A stretch of 64,000 nucleotides of DNA from Bacteroides thetaiotaomicron VPI-5482 (GTDB taxonomy: Bacteria > Bacteroidota > Bacteroidia > Bacteroidales > Bacteroidaceae). This document shows, in pieces, positions 45,301-55,300 of this stretch; within the stretch, counting starts at the first letter, position 1; every line of letters begins with the position of its first letter. Both the position numbers and the translations under genes were made by a program. The stretch spans positions 4,092,001-4,156,000 of the forward strand of contig NC_004663.1 in the NCBI RefSeq assembly GCF_000011065.1, read 5' to 3'. The notes beneath the pieces were generated by a model, which did not search any database, was not told the origin of the DNA, and was given only the letters and a program-made list of their open reading frames with translations.

Positions 45301-45465
45301 GCTGCGAAGATTTCCAATCTTTCTTTGAAGTTACAGGCAACTAATTTATTCCTTATTTATGCAGATAAGAAATTGAATGGTCAAGATCCTGAATTCTTTA
45401 ATACTGGTGGTGTAGCTTCACCGGTGCCACGTCAGTTTACATTAACTCTGCGTTTAGGATTGTAA
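42274..45465 (+). CDS. SusC/RagA TonB-dependent transporter body (right locus)
   Basis: 1063 residues from ATG 42274. Same layout as the left SusC: domain end GTVTDIDGKFTINDVP, LEEVVVTGMQ, plug IRVRGATSIYGSSKPLWVVDG, barrel ending FTLTLRLGL. It is very similar to the left protein in the plug but more diverged in the parts that face the substrate, so the two transporters probably take different peptides or sugars. It has no visible promoter in the present orientation of the core. Confidence 0.88.
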   Translation: MKGTTMGTVTDIDGKFTINDVPSSARTLKISYIGLKTQEVPIKAGTIRILMKPDAEVLEEVVVTGMQKMDKRLFTGATQQLTADNVKLDGLPDISRGLEGRAAGVSVQNVSGTFGTAPKIRVRGATSIYGSSKPLWVVDGVIMEDAIDVGPDDLSSGDAETLISSAIAGLNSDDIESFQILKDGSATSIYGARAMAGVIVVTTKKGKAGVSKINYTGEFTTRMVPSYKEFNIMNSQEQMGIYKELEQKGWLNSADLFRAKNSGVYGRMYKLIDQFNETNGQFGLMNTLEARNAYLTEAEMRNTDWFDVLFSNNISQNHSVSITSGSDKSSFYASLSAMLDPGWYKQSEVKRYTANLNTTYNILKNLSINLISSASYRKQNAPGTMNSSLDVAAGQVTRDFDINPYSYALNTSRTLDPNTDYVANYAPFNILRELDNNFIELNVVDVKFQGELKWKVLQGLEVSALGAVRYQSSSQEHNIMDDSNQAIAYRTGLDDATIRDENDWLYKNPDNPYALPISILPEGGIYQRQDRKMLGLDFRGTVSWNHLFAEKHITNLFAGMEVNDLQRSNSSFQGWGMQYSMGEIPSYVYQYFKKGIETGEKYYSMGHTRYRSVATFANATYSYDGRYTLNGTFRYEGTNRMGRSRSARWLPTWNLSAAWNVHEEKFFQSLQPTLSNLTFKASYSLTADRGPADVTNSQAIIKSYSPYRPFTDIQETGLHIVDLENSELTYEKKHELNIGVDVGFINNRINLSADWYTRNNYDLIGLIPTQGVGGTIYKYANVATMKSHGIEFTLSTSNIKTKDFSWNSDFIFSHAKNEVTDLRGRTRMMELVSGNGFAREGYPVRGLFSIPFAGLDEKGIPMFDINGNITSTDINFQEREKLDYLKYEGPTDPTITGSFGNVFAYKGFKLNVFMTYSFGNVVRLNPYFNYKYSDLSAMPREFKNRWTLSGDEAKTNIPAILSNPQYEANRTLYKAYNAYNYSTERIAKGDFIRMKEISLSYEFPKSWISAAKISNLSLKLQATNLFLIYADKKLNGQDPEFFNTGGVASPVPRQFTLTLRLGL

Positions 45466-45500
45466 GAGAATGATTTTAATAATAAAAAAAAAGATTAAAG

Positions 45501-47054
45501 ATGAGACGAAATCAATTATATATTCCATTGTTCATCGCAACGCTTGCTATTGTCGGTAGCTCTTGTAATGATTTTCTTGACGAATTACCAGATAACCGGA
45601 CGGAGCTGAATTCTGAGCAAAAAATAGCTAAAATGCTTGTTTCTGCTTATCCGGAAGGATCTGCGAATGAACTGTTTGAACTTTATAGTGATAATACCGA
45701 CGATAACAGTGCCAGATATTCTTATTATAAGTTATCTGAGGAAGAGTGCTATAACTGGAAAGATACCCAGGAAGAATATCAGGATACGCCTACAAATCTT
45801 TGGGAAACCCATTATATAGCTATTGCTTCTGCTAACATGGCTTTGGAAGAGATTGAGAAACGGGGAAATCCGGAATCGTTGATGCCGCAGCGAGGAGAGG
45901 CTCTTGTTTGTCGGGCGTACAATCATTTTGTATTAGCAAATATTTTTTGTAATGCTTATAATACTCATGCATCACAGGAATTAGGTATTCCTTATATGAC
46001 TAAAGTTGAAACAACTGTGCAACCACAATACGGGCGGGGTACTTTGCAGGAGACTTATGAGAAGATTGAGAAGGACTTATTAGATGGTATGGCTCTTATT
46101 TCCGATGATAGTTATTCTGTGCCGAAATATCATTTCACAAGGAAAGCTGCATATGCTTTTGCTGCACGTTTCTATCTTTATTATATGAAGCCTGACTTTT
46201 CTAATTGTGATGAGGTGATAAAATATGCAGATCGTGTGTTGGGAAGTGATCCTGCTGCCGAATTACGGGATTGGGAAGCGTTGGGAAAACTCTCTGCTAA
46301 TGATAATGTACAGCCCGACGCATATATTGCTTCTACAAGTAAGGCTAACTTGTTGATAGGTAGTACCGTATCTAACTGGGGTATTATTCTGAGTAATTAC
46401 ATGACAGGAAAACGTTATCTACATAATAAGTTAATTGCTTCTTACGAAACATCACGTTCTTCCGGATTATGGGGTATCCCTGACCGCATGTATATGCAGC
46501 CTTTTACAACATCGGGCTATGAATGCAGTATGTTGAGAAAGGGCGGTTATTATGCTGGTGACTACCTGTATTATATGCCTGTGATTTTCTCTACAGACGA
46601 GACTTTGCTTTGCAGGGCTGAGGCTTATACGCTGAAAAAGAACTATCCAATGGCTGCTGCAGATCTTACTACATGGGAGAAAGCATATACTTCTAATAAG
46701 CAAACTTTAACTCCGGGGATGATAAATGAGTATTATGATAAGATGGATTATTACAATCCGACACAAAATCCGACTCCCAAGAAAAAGCTTCAGCCTGATT
46801 TTACTATTGAATCAGGTATACAGGAGAACTTTATTCACTGCATTCTGCATATGAGACGTATTGCTACTTTGCACGAAGGTCTGCGCTGGCCGGATATTAA
46901 ACGTTATGGAATTGTTATCTATCGCCGTTCTATTGCTAATAACAATATAGTCGTAACAGATGAAATGCCGGTAAATGACGCAAGACGTGCTATGCAAATT
47001 CCTAAGAGTGTAGTTCTGGCAGGAATGCAACCCAATCCACGTACTGAAAATTAA
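45501..47054 (+). CDS. SusD/RagB-type surface lipoprotein (right locus)
   Basis: 517 residues. Signal with lipobox GSSC near residue 22, then NDFLDELPDNRTEL; SusD helical repeats (LVCRAYNHFVLAN, TLHEGLRWPDIKRYG). It lies 35 bases after SusC. It is the partner lid of the right transporter and is paralogous to 37062-38621. Confidence 0.93.
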   Translation: MRRNQLYIPLFIATLAIVGSSCNDFLDELPDNRTELNSEQKIAKMLVSAYPEGSANELFELYSDNTDDNSARYSYYKLSEEECYNWKDTQEEYQDTPTNLWETHYIAIASANMALEEIEKRGNPESLMPQRGEALVCRAYNHFVLANIFCNAYNTHASQELGIPYMTKVETTVQPQYGRGTLQETYEKIEKDLLDGMALISDDSYSVPKYHFTRKAAYAFAARFYLYYMKPDFSNCDEVIKYADRVLGSDPAAELRDWEALGKLSANDNVQPDAYIASTSKANLLIGSTVSNWGIILSNYMTGKRYLHNKLIASYETSRSSGLWGIPDRMYMQPFTTSGYECSMLRKGGYYAGDYLYYMPVIFSTDETLLCRAEAYTLKKNYPMAAADLTTWEKAYTSNKQTLTPGMINEYYDKMDYYNPTQNPTPKKKLQPDFTIESGIQENFIHCILHMRRIATLHEGLRWPDIKRYGIVIYRRSIANNNIVVTDEMPVNDARRAMQIPKSVVLAGMQPNPRTEN

Positions 47055-47068
47055 AAGGAGGAAATAAT

Positions 47069-47983
47069 ATGAAGAAATATTATATTTATATACTAACGGC
47101 TGTTTTGCCCATTCTTTGGGGAGCCTGTAATAATGGCGATGATATTGACACCAAGCATAGTATTTTTTCAACAGAGCCAATGGAACATAATGGTTTTGAT
47201 GAATGGTTGCTTGCTAATTATACATATCCGTATAACGTTGATTTCAAGTATCGTATGCAAGATATTGAAAGTGATCACAAATATAATCTGGTACCGGCGG
47301 ATTACGATAAATCGGTTGCTTTGGCCAAGATTATCAAGCATGTATGGATGGAGGCATATACTGAACTTGCCGGACCGGCTTTTCTTCGGTCTTATGTGCC
47401 AAAAACTTTTCACTTGATAGGTTCTCCGGCTTATGATAGCAGTGGTACGAAGGTGTTGGGTACTGCCGAGGGAGGAAAGAAGATAACATTGTACGAAGTG
47501 AACAGTCTGGACTTTGAGAATGTCGATATCGAAGTTTTGAATGAGTATTACTTTAAGACGATGCACCATGAATTTGCACATATCCTGCATCAGAAGCGTA
47601 ATTATGACCCATCGTTTGATCGCATTACCGAAGGAAAATATGTTGGTTCCGACTGGTATTTCTATGTTGCTGAAAATGGAAATTCATATTTGCGAGAGGA
47701 TGCGGATGCATGGCCGGAAGGATTTGTGACGGCATATGCGATGAGTGAGGCAAGAGAAGATTTTGTAGAGAATATCGCCATGTATGTTACTCACGATCAG
47801 GCTTACTGGGATAATATGCTGAAGGTTGCCGGAACTGCCGGAGCGGCTATTATTAATCAGAAGTTTACTATTGTATACAATTATATGCTTGAAACTTGGG
47901 GTATTAATTTAGATGATTTGCGTGAGATTGTGTTAAGGCGTCAGCAAGAAATTCCGGAGCTGGATTTAAGTACTATTGAATAA
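47069..47983 (+). CDS. Putative zinc metallopeptidase lipoprotein (right locus)
   Basis: 304 residues. Lipobox GAC at 20, active-site HHEFAH (H167, E168, H171) and a downstream EAREDFVENIA as third-ligand region. Clear paralogue of the left enzyme (shared DIDTK, FDEWLL/FDKWLL, EYYFKTMHHEF). It lies 14 bases after SusD, preceded by a good Shine-Dalgarno sequence (AAAAGGAGG). Confidence 0.8.
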   Translation: MKKYYIYILTAVLPILWGACNNGDDIDTKHSIFSTEPMEHNGFDEWLLANYTYPYNVDFKYRMQDIESDHKYNLVPADYDKSVALAKIIKHVWMEAYTELAGPAFLRSYVPKTFHLIGSPAYDSSGTKVLGTAEGGKKITLYEVNSLDFENVDIEVLNEYYFKTMHHEFAHILHQKRNYDPSFDRITEGKYVGSDWYFYVAENGNSYLREDADAWPEGFVTAYAMSEAREDFVENIAMYVTHDQAYWDNMLKVAGTAGAAIINQKFTIVYNYMLETWGINLDDLREIVLRRQQEIPELDLSTIE

Positions 47984-47995
47984 AACAGGAAGATT

Positions 47996-49327
47996 ATGAA
48001 AAAGAATATAATGATTTATTTGTTGATGGCTCTTGTATGCTTTGGTTTGCAATCCTGTCTTTTCCAGGAAGAGGATTATTTTGATGATTCTTCAGCGAAC
48101 CGTGCAACAGAGGAAGTGAAGCAATATAGTGAGCTATTAGAATCGGCATCTAATGGTTGGAGAATGGAATATTACATAGGTCAGGACTATGCTTTGGGAG
48201 GCATAACTCTTCTGTGCAAGTTTGATGGTCAGCGAGTTACAATGGCATCTCAAGGATACGAAGGCGATGAGACTATTTCCTCTCTTTATAAGGTTGTATC
48301 GGAGGAAGCTACTATGCTTACATTCGACACTTATAATGCTTTTATTCATGCATATGCCAAGCCACAAGGCGGAGGTTCCAACCCCAATGCCAACCTGCAA
48401 GGAGATTACGAGTTTATTATAAAGGAAGCTTCAGCCGAGAAAATTGTAATGCAGGGCAAAAAGTATGGAAATACGATAGTAATGTATGCGCTTCCGGATG
48501 ATTTGAACTGGGAGGCATATATAAACTCTGTGAATGATGTAGAAGAGAATGCTTTCTTTATACAATATCAGTTGTTGGTTGATGGAAATTTAGTTGGTAT
48601 GACGCAGCGAAGTAATTATACTTTTGTTATAGCCTATAATGATGGTGGTAACATTGTACAAGAGCAATCTCCTTTCCTTTTTACAACCGATGGCTTTCGT
48701 TTCCGGGAACCAGTTTCACTGGCAGGAGTAACTGTGCAAAATTTTGTGTGGGACCCTTCCTCCGAGCTTTTTACTTGTACTGACGAGGGGGCAACTAACG
48801 TTAAAATGAAAGGAATTTATCCGGAGGGATATATTAAATATAATGATTATCTAGGTAATTATACTCTTACCTGCAAGATGTATAAAGATAATAATTTGAC
48901 AGACGAAGAATTACCAATATCTATTATGGAGGATGTAGAAAATAAGAGTTATATTCTCAGGGGACTAATTGGTGATATAGTGCTCGATTATGATAGAGGT
49001 GAAGGAATTATGTCCTTTAAGACTCAAAAGGTAGGTTATATATCAGGATATTATTTGGGATGTACTACATATTGTTATGCCATGGGATTTTATCCTACAT
49101 ATATTAGTTATCAGGCAGGTCTGATGTTTGGTTTTGTGGCAAATGTACAACAGTCTCCGTTTGGATTTACATTTGAGGATGATGGGGTATTCGAAGCAGT
49201 AGGTGGTGCAAAAGCTGATTATATGGCCTTCGACCGCTATTCGGCACCTGATTATAGTCAAAGTTCATATGTTCAAGGGGTGGAACGTATGTATGGAGAG
49301 ATGGTCTTTATGAAAGTTGAGGAATAA
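47996..49327 (+). CDS. DUF4302 lipoprotein (right locus)
   Basis: 443 residues. Lipobox LQSC near 20, then FQEEDYFDDSSANRA and NGWRMEYYIGQDYALGG, the same landmarks as the left paralogue. It is 25 residues longer, with extra loops in the C-terminal half. Spacing 12 bases to the peptidase gene, 15 to the BACON gene. Confidence 0.8.
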   Translation: MKKNIMIYLLMALVCFGLQSCLFQEEDYFDDSSANRATEEVKQYSELLESASNGWRMEYYIGQDYALGGITLLCKFDGQRVTMASQGYEGDETISSLYKVVSEEATMLTFDTYNAFIHAYAKPQGGGSNPNANLQGDYEFIIKEASAEKIVMQGKKYGNTIVMYALPDDLNWEAYINSVNDVEENAFFIQYQLLVDGNLVGMTQRSNYTFVIAYNDGGNIVQEQSPFLFTTDGFRFREPVSLAGVTVQNFVWDPSSELFTCTDEGATNVKMKGIYPEGYIKYNDYLGNYTLTCKMYKDNNLTDEELPISIMEDVENKSYILRGLIGDIVLDYDRGEGIMSFKTQKVGYISGYYLGCTTYCYAMGFYPTYISYQAGLMFGFVANVQQSPFGFTFEDDGVFEAVGGAKADYMAFDRYSAPDYSQSSYVQGVERMYGEMVFMKVEE

Positions 49328-49342
49328 ATAAAAAACTAGATT

Positions 49343-50407
49343 ATGAAAAATATACTGAATTTATACTTAATAATATTCTGCTTATTTTTTGTTGCAGGAT
49401 GTTCTTCAGATGACGATGCTGCCACTGTAAAATTGACAATTATAAAATCAGATTTGGATATGAAAGCTAGTGGTGGCACTGGAACTGTCGAATTTGCAGC
49501 AACTGGAACTGTCACGGCTACGGTGAATGCCGATTGGTGTCAGGTAATCGAAGTTGCAGATCATAAAGTTTCCATTTCTGTAGATGCTAATACAGGTTAT
49601 CCGGGGCGTAGCGCACAAATCGTTTTAACTGATGGTGTGAGTACGCAGCAAGCAACCATACTGCAGGAAGGAGCTATTTGGAAATATAATAGAGATGCTA
49701 CCTATTTCACATTGACAGATGCTGCAGAGGAGGTCCCTGTTGAAATGTCGAGTAATTTGCCTATTCAGGTATCTATTCCAGCAGATGCTTCTCAATGGTT
49801 ATCCTATGAAATGACGAGTGATGGATTTAAGTTTATTGCAAAAGAGAATCTCACTGGTAAAATTCGTTCGGCCATTGTAAAAGTGACTACTGGCATTCGT
49901 GAAATTGAATATGCTTTATTGCAGTACGATATTGATGACTTATTGGGACAATGGACAGGTGTTGTGAAAGTCGTTGCTACAGCATTTGGTATTAATCAAG
50001 TTCTTTCATTAGAGGAAAATACTCAAATTGTTAAAAATCCGGGTGGTAATGGCTATATATTCCAGCTACCAATGACAAGACTGTTGGGAGCAACGATTGT
50101 TTTAGCGGTCACCTATCAAGATGGAGCTTTAGTTATAACCACTCCACAGCAGCAAAATTATGCTTTGTCTGATGGGCAAGGAGGAGTGATGTACGGCTCA
50201 ATAATAACTAAAACTGATGATGGTTTGTATTTACAGGGAAAAATTATTCTTTCTCCTGTATTAATGAATGATGGGCAGGTTGCGTTAGCTTATATTACAG
50301 ATGCATATATGTCAATGGGATTATTTAAGGGAAGAGTTCCGTCTACTGCAAATTATGCAGGACTTTCTATTGATTTTCCTGCTATTTTGATGCAATATGC
50401 TGAATAA
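49343..50407 (+). CDS. BACON-domain surface lipoprotein (right locus)
   Basis: 354 residues. Lipobox VAGC at about 20, BACON-like region (MKASGGTGTVEFAATG, NADWCQVIEVADHKV), a second sandwich, and a beta-rich end. Last gene of the right operon; paralogue of 33849-34883. Confidence 0.8.
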   Translation: MKNILNLYLIIFCLFFVAGCSSDDDAATVKLTIIKSDLDMKASGGTGTVEFAATGTVTATVNADWCQVIEVADHKVSISVDANTGYPGRSAQIVLTDGVSTQQATILQEGAIWKYNRDATYFTLTDAAEEVPVEMSSNLPIQVSIPADASQWLSYEMTSDGFKFIAKENLTGKIRSAIVKVTTGIREIEYALLQYDIDDLLGQWTGVVKVVATAFGINQVLSLEENTQIVKNPGGNGYIFQLPMTRLLGATIVLAVTYQDGALVITTPQQQNYALSDGQGGVMYGSIITKTDDGLYLQGKIILSPVLMNDGQVALAYITDAYMSMGLFKGRVPSTANYAGLSIDFPAILMQYAE

Positions 50408-50481
50408 TATTTTGCATGAAATACTATTTTTATATAGTGGTTTAACTGTTTGTTATGAGAAGAACTTGCATTAATTGATCC

Positions 50482-50513
50482 TAAGAGCTATTATCGTAAG
50501 GTAGTAGCTCTTA
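50482..50513. terminator. Bidirectional terminator between the right locus and queG
   Basis: TAAGAGCTA pairs with TAGCTCTTA around a short loop; AT-rich on both sides. It serves convergent genes. Confidence 0.75.
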
Positions 50514-50525
50514 ATATTTAAATAT

Positions 50526-51557
50526 TTATTTAATAATCTTTATATTACGCATCAATCCACTATACTTAGCCCTTTTCACTGCGCTACCTTTGAAAATGGT
50601 TTTATATTGCTCTTCACTCAGCGAATGCCAATCATCCTTCTTCATACTTAGCAAAGAAGGAGACGGTTGAAATTCGGCTGTCCGGCAAGGAGTGGCAAAG
50701 CGATTCCAAGGGCAAGCTTTCAGACATTCGTCACAGCCATATATTTTATTACCCATTTTTTTTCCTGTATTGAGCGAAAGTTCCCCACGATACTCAATGG
50801 TAAGATAAGAAAGACATCTCTCGGAATTGAGCCTGAAAGGGGCTTCCAGCGCTTTTGTCGGGCAGGCATCCAGGCAACGTGTACACGAACCGCATTGATT
50901 TCGTTGTGGAGAGTCATAATTGTCAGCTTCCCTATCAAGAATAATTTCCCCTAAGAAGAAGCAGGAGCCGGCGTGAGGAATGATGAGATGTGTATTCTTT
51001 CCTATCCATCCCAAGCCGGTACGCCATGCCCAATAACGTTCGAGTATGGGAGCGGTATCACAGAATATGCGGCCTTGAAGCGGAGAAGCGGAGGTTTGGG
51101 ATACTGGGGCTTGGGGTGCTGAGGCGTAGTTTTCAGTATATGTGCCGATATTGTTTGTCGAGGCGATAGTACTGTCTGTTTCTTCGGAGAATGAAACTTC
51201 TTTTTCTATAAACTCAAAAAGTTCCTTCAATTTCCTCTTCATCACATCGTGATAATCTTTCCCGTAGGCATACCATGCAATCTGATACTCACCTTCGGGA
51301 AGTTTTTTTGCCGGATAATAGTTTAGCGCAACGCTGATCACCGTACGTGCCCCTTCCACCAACAAGCGCGGATCGAGCCGTTTATCCTCATAATTCTGCA
51401 TATACGCCATCTCTGCCTGGCAACCGTCCGCCAGCCATTGACGGAAGGCGGTAGCCACAGTTTCATCCACAGCTTCGGCAGGCGCCAGTCCGCAGGCGGA
51501 AAAGCCGAGGCGTAGTGCTTCGGCTTTAATTCGGTCTGAGGAGAGGAGCTTTTTCAT
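50526..51557 (-). CDS. queG: Epoxyqueuosine reductase QueG
   Basis: 343 residues. It makes queuosine from epoxyqueuosine in tRNA, using cobalamin and two [4Fe-4S] clusters. The clusters are bound by CGSCTRCLDACPTKAL and CDECLKACPWN. Catalytic-region text APILERYWAWRTGLGWIGKN is present. Between about residues 125 and 160 there is a low-complexity insertion (TENYASAPQAPVSQTSAS) that comes from a GC-rich simple repeat in the DNA and is absent from the E. coli protein as I recall it. Confidence 0.93.
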   Translation of the reverse strand: MKKLLSSDRIKAEALRLGFSACGLAPAEAVDETVATAFRQWLADGCQAEMAYMQNYEDKRLDPRLLVEGARTVISVALNYYPAKKLPEGEYQIAWYAYGKDYHDVMKRKLKELFEFIEKEVSFSEETDSTIASTNNIGTYTENYASAPQAPVSQTSASPLQGRIFCDTAPILERYWAWRTGLGWIGKNTHLIIPHAGSCFFLGEIILDREADNYDSPQRNQCGSCTRCLDACPTKALEAPFRLNSERCLSYLTIEYRGELSLNTGKKMGNKIYGCDECLKACPWNRFATPCRTAEFQPSPSLLSMKKDDWHSLSEEQYKTIFKGSAVKRAKYSGLMRNIKIIK

Positions 51558-51632
51558 AATGGATATGGATGAAAACCTTATCGGTAATTAGAAAACTTGC
51601 TGTCGGCAGGTAAAATGTTTCTTTGCCGGCAG

Positions 51633-52247
51633 CTAGAATACCTTGAACACATAGCCTTCCGCTTTCAGAAACTCGATGGCACGGGGGAGAGCATATTGCA
51701 GATTCCCGTTGTTCCACGATTTCAGAGAGTCGTGGAAGGTGATGATGGAACCGTTGCGTACGTAGCGTTTTACGTTGTTCAGTACCTGTTCCGGGCGCAT
51801 TCGCTTACTGTAATCGCGGGTTACGAGATCCCACATGATGATACGGTAATGGTGGCGAAGGGTGTAATATTGCCGGAATCCCATGTGCCCATGTGGCGGG
51901 CGGAACAAGTCCGAGTGGATAATTTCGTCTACCCGTCTGGTGTTGGCCAGATAATCCGGATTGGAATATTCAAAGCCGCGGATGTGGTTGAAAGTATGGT
52001 TGCCGATGCGGTGTCCGTGTTCTACCACCATCCGGTATTCGTCCGGGTGTTTGCGGATATTGTCGCCTACCATGAAGAAGGTAGCTTTAATATCGTGTTT
52101 CTTCAGTAGCTCCAGTACCCAAGGGGTAACTTCCGGGATAGGGCCGTCGTCAAAAGTCAGGTAGACTGCCCGTTCGTTTGGGTCCATCCGGAAGATGGCT
52201 TGTGGATACAGCGCTCGGAAGAACCAAGGTGGTTGTTCTATAAACAT
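51633..52247 (-). CDS. Polysaccharide deacetylase family protein (NodB domain)
   Basis: 204 residues. NodB motifs: LTFDDGPIP (catalytic and metal Asp pair), HRIGNHTFNH (metal His pair), RPPHGHMG, and ITFHDSLKSW near the end. It has no signal peptide, so a cytoplasmic or non-classical location is likely. Such enzymes remove acetyl groups from carbohydrate; the substrate is unknown. It shares direction with queG, 75 bases apart. Confidence 0.88.
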   Translation of the reverse strand: MFIEQPPWFFRALYPQAIFRMDPNERAVYLTFDDGPIPEVTPWVLELLKKHDIKATFFMVGDNIRKHPDEYRMVVEHGHRIGNHTFNHIRGFEYSNPDYLANTRRVDEIIHSDLFRPPHGHMGFRQYYTLRHHYRIIMWDLVTRDYSKRMRPEQVLNNVKRYVRNGSIITFHDSLKSWNNGNLQYALPRAIEFLKAEGYVFKVF

Positions 52248-52255
52248 AAGAGTCT

Positions 52256-52345
52256 TTATTAATAAGTAACAGGTAATAAGTAATAAGTAATAACCGTGCG
52301 GCTTATGGCGCAGCTTATTACTTATTACTTAATACTTATTACTTA
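52256..52345. repeat. Palindromic TAATAAGTAATAAG-type intergenic repeat
   Basis: GGTAATAAGTAATAAGTAATAA pairs with TTATTACTTATTACTT around a GC-rich loop (CCGTGCGGCTTATGGCGCAGC). Related strings lie at 58650-58690. It probably acts as a terminator or transcript end between the DUF2723 and deacetylase genes. Confidence 0.7.
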
Positions 52346-52349
52346 GTTT

Positions 52350-55300
52350 TTATTTCCCTTTCATTCTCGCAACGTACTCATTGTATAGCTGGTCGAGTTG
52401 TTCCGAGTAATGTTTAGCCAATTCTTCTGATTTGTATTTCTCCATCAGGCGTACTTCTGCGTCAAGCAGTCCTGCGTTGTACATGAAGTTTTCGCTGGCG
52501 ATGGAAAGTTGGTAATCAGTCAGGCTGAGATACCAGATCATGTATTCGAGAGACTTGTTGGCAAGTTCGTCGATGATCTTGTTCGCTTTTTCGTTTTGTC
52601 CCAGCTGGTAGTAGGCTTCCGCCATTTGGAAGGCGCCGTTTGCCCAGTCATACGGTACGTTGTATGACGGGATCATCTTCTCGGCGTAGTCGAGTGCGGC
52701 GAGTGCCTTGTCTTTTTTGCCTTCTTTGATGAGCTGTCCTACGAGCTGTGTGAAGATGCGCCGGTGTGTGTAGCACATACGCATTACGTTTTCGTCGATG
52801 TAGATGCCCGGTTTCTCGATGCCGCCGAACTTGAACTTGTTCATCAGGTTGTCGTACATCTTTTCGCTGTCGATCTTGCTGTTCAGCTTGTCCGTATCGA
52901 ACGGAGTGAAGCGGTATGCCAGACCTTCCTGCGTGAAGTGGTTGTCCATGCCGAGGTGGTTTTCACTGCCTACGGTGATAGCCATGTAGATGGGACGTTC
53001 CCAGTTGGCGTTGGCAAGCATTTCGAGCATCATCAGTTCGCTCTTGTAGAGGGCGCGTTTCGGGTTGCCGTTGGCGTCTCTCAGCAAGATGGTCATGTAT
53101 TCGGGGATGGAGTCGCCCAGCGCTTCCGGTATTTTCATGCCGGAACGGCGGACAGCTTCCTTGTCGATCTTCATTACGATGCTGTCGGTAGGGATGACGC
53201 GCAGCCCTTCCTTATCCGAACGAACCCAGTATTTGAGGATATTCTTCAGTTCATACGGGTTTTCTCCGAACTGTTCTTTCAGTTCGTTCATCGCTTCCGG
53301 ATTTCCGTTTTCGAGCGCGCTGTCTGCCTGTGCATACATCTGGTCGATATTCTTCTTTACTTCCGGACGGATGGGGATGTATTCGTTCTGGCCTTCGACG
53401 TATTCCACACGGTCCCAAGTGATCGGGAGTGACGGAGAGTCGTAGGCGGGACGTTTCATCTGGTCGATGTACCAGTCGGTTTGCAGGTAACTGAGGTTAC
53501 AGGTACGTGCATCTGTACGGAAACCTTCTGTCTCCTGATTGTACCACAACGGGAAAGTATCGTTGTCACCATTGGTGAAGATGATCGGATTTCCTTCTTC
53601 CTGCAAGGTCATCAGATAGTTCTGACCGAAGTCACGGGCAACAAAGCGTCCGCTACGGTCGTGGTCGTCCCATGTCTGTCCGGCCATTTGGATGGGGACA
53701 AGCAGACAGAGTACTGATGCGAGAGCGGCAGCCGGAACTTCTTTCATCTTGCAGTAATCGCGTAACATACGGATGATACCTGCGACTCCCATACCTACCC
53801 AGATGGCGAAGGCGTAGAACGAACCGGCATACGCATAGTCACGTTCACGCGGCTGCGCAGGTGTCTGGTTGAGGTAGAGCACGATGGCGATACCTGTCAT
53901 AAAGAACAGGAAGAACACCACCCAGAATTGCTGGATACCCCGCTGGCTGTGGTATGCTTGCCAGAAGAGTCCGATCAGGCCGAGCAGCAGCGGCAGGCAG
54001 TAGAATACGTTGTGTCCTTTGTTGTTTTTGAGGTCCTGCGGAAGCAATTCCTGGTTGCCCACCAGCAGATTGTCGATAAACGGGATTCCGGTGATCCAGT
54101 TACCGTGTTCTATTTCTCCGCTGCTCTGAATGTCGTTCTGCCGTCCGGCAAAGTTCCACATAAAGTAGCGCCAGTACATGAAGTTGAGCTGGTAGGAGAA
54201 GAAGAACTTGATGTTTTCCCATTGGTTCGGTACGTTCACCATCACCATTTCGCCGCATTGGTCGTATGGGACGTCATGTCCCTTGATGTCTACCCACTGC
54301 TTGTAGAGTGAGGAGTGCGCGGAGCTGTACATACGGGGGAAAAGCATATTTTGCGCGTATTCGTATTCGATACGTCCCGGCAGTTCGATGTATGAGTCTT
54401 TTTCGTCCGGTGAGGTTTTTTCTTTGCGGACGTATTTACTTCCCGTCTGTGACTGGCGGGGGACGCAGTATCCGTCTTTCACGTCGAGTGCCACTTTCGA
54501 GGAGAAAGCAGGACCGTAGAAGAGAGGACGGGTTCCGTATTGTTCACGGCCGAGGTATTCGCCCAGCGTGAAGATATCTTCCGGAGAGTTCTGGTCCATC
54601 GGTGTGTTGGCGGTAGAACGGATCACGATCAGTGCATAAGAGGAATAACCGATCACGATCATCATGGTGCACAGCAATGCCGTATTCATGGTACGGGCGG
54701 AGATGCGCCATTTCTCTTTGATCTTTTCCTGTACTTGCGGAGCAAGGTAGATGCCAAGAATTGCGATCACTACGACACCGATAAGGATGCTGCTTACGCC
54801 GTGTCCGTAGAATGGAATACCCAGCAGGGCGATGGTCAGAATGAATGAGATGGCCATGCGGAGTCTGCTCTTTTCGGTGTAGCTTTCGTACACACCCCAG
54901 ATAAGGGCGGCGGCGAGCAGAATGATATAGACAACGACGCCGGAGTTGAACGACATGCCGAGTCCGTTGACAAACAGCAGTTCGAACCAGCCGCCGACTT
55001 TAACGATACCGGGCACGATGCCATAAAGCACGGCTGCTACGAGTACGCCCGATCCGAGCAGGGCGAGCAATGAGCCTTTGGCAGTGGCGTTCGGAGTTTT
55101 CTTGTAGTAGTACACCAATACGATTGCCGGCAGACAGAGGAGGTTCAGCAAGTGAACACCGATACTCAGTCCGGTCAGATAAGCGATCAGGATTAGCCAG
55201 CGGTCGCTGTGAGGCTGGTTGGCCACATCTTCCCATTTCAGAATCAGCCAGAATACAACGGCTGTAAAGAGGGAGGAGAAAGCATATACTTCGCCTTCTA

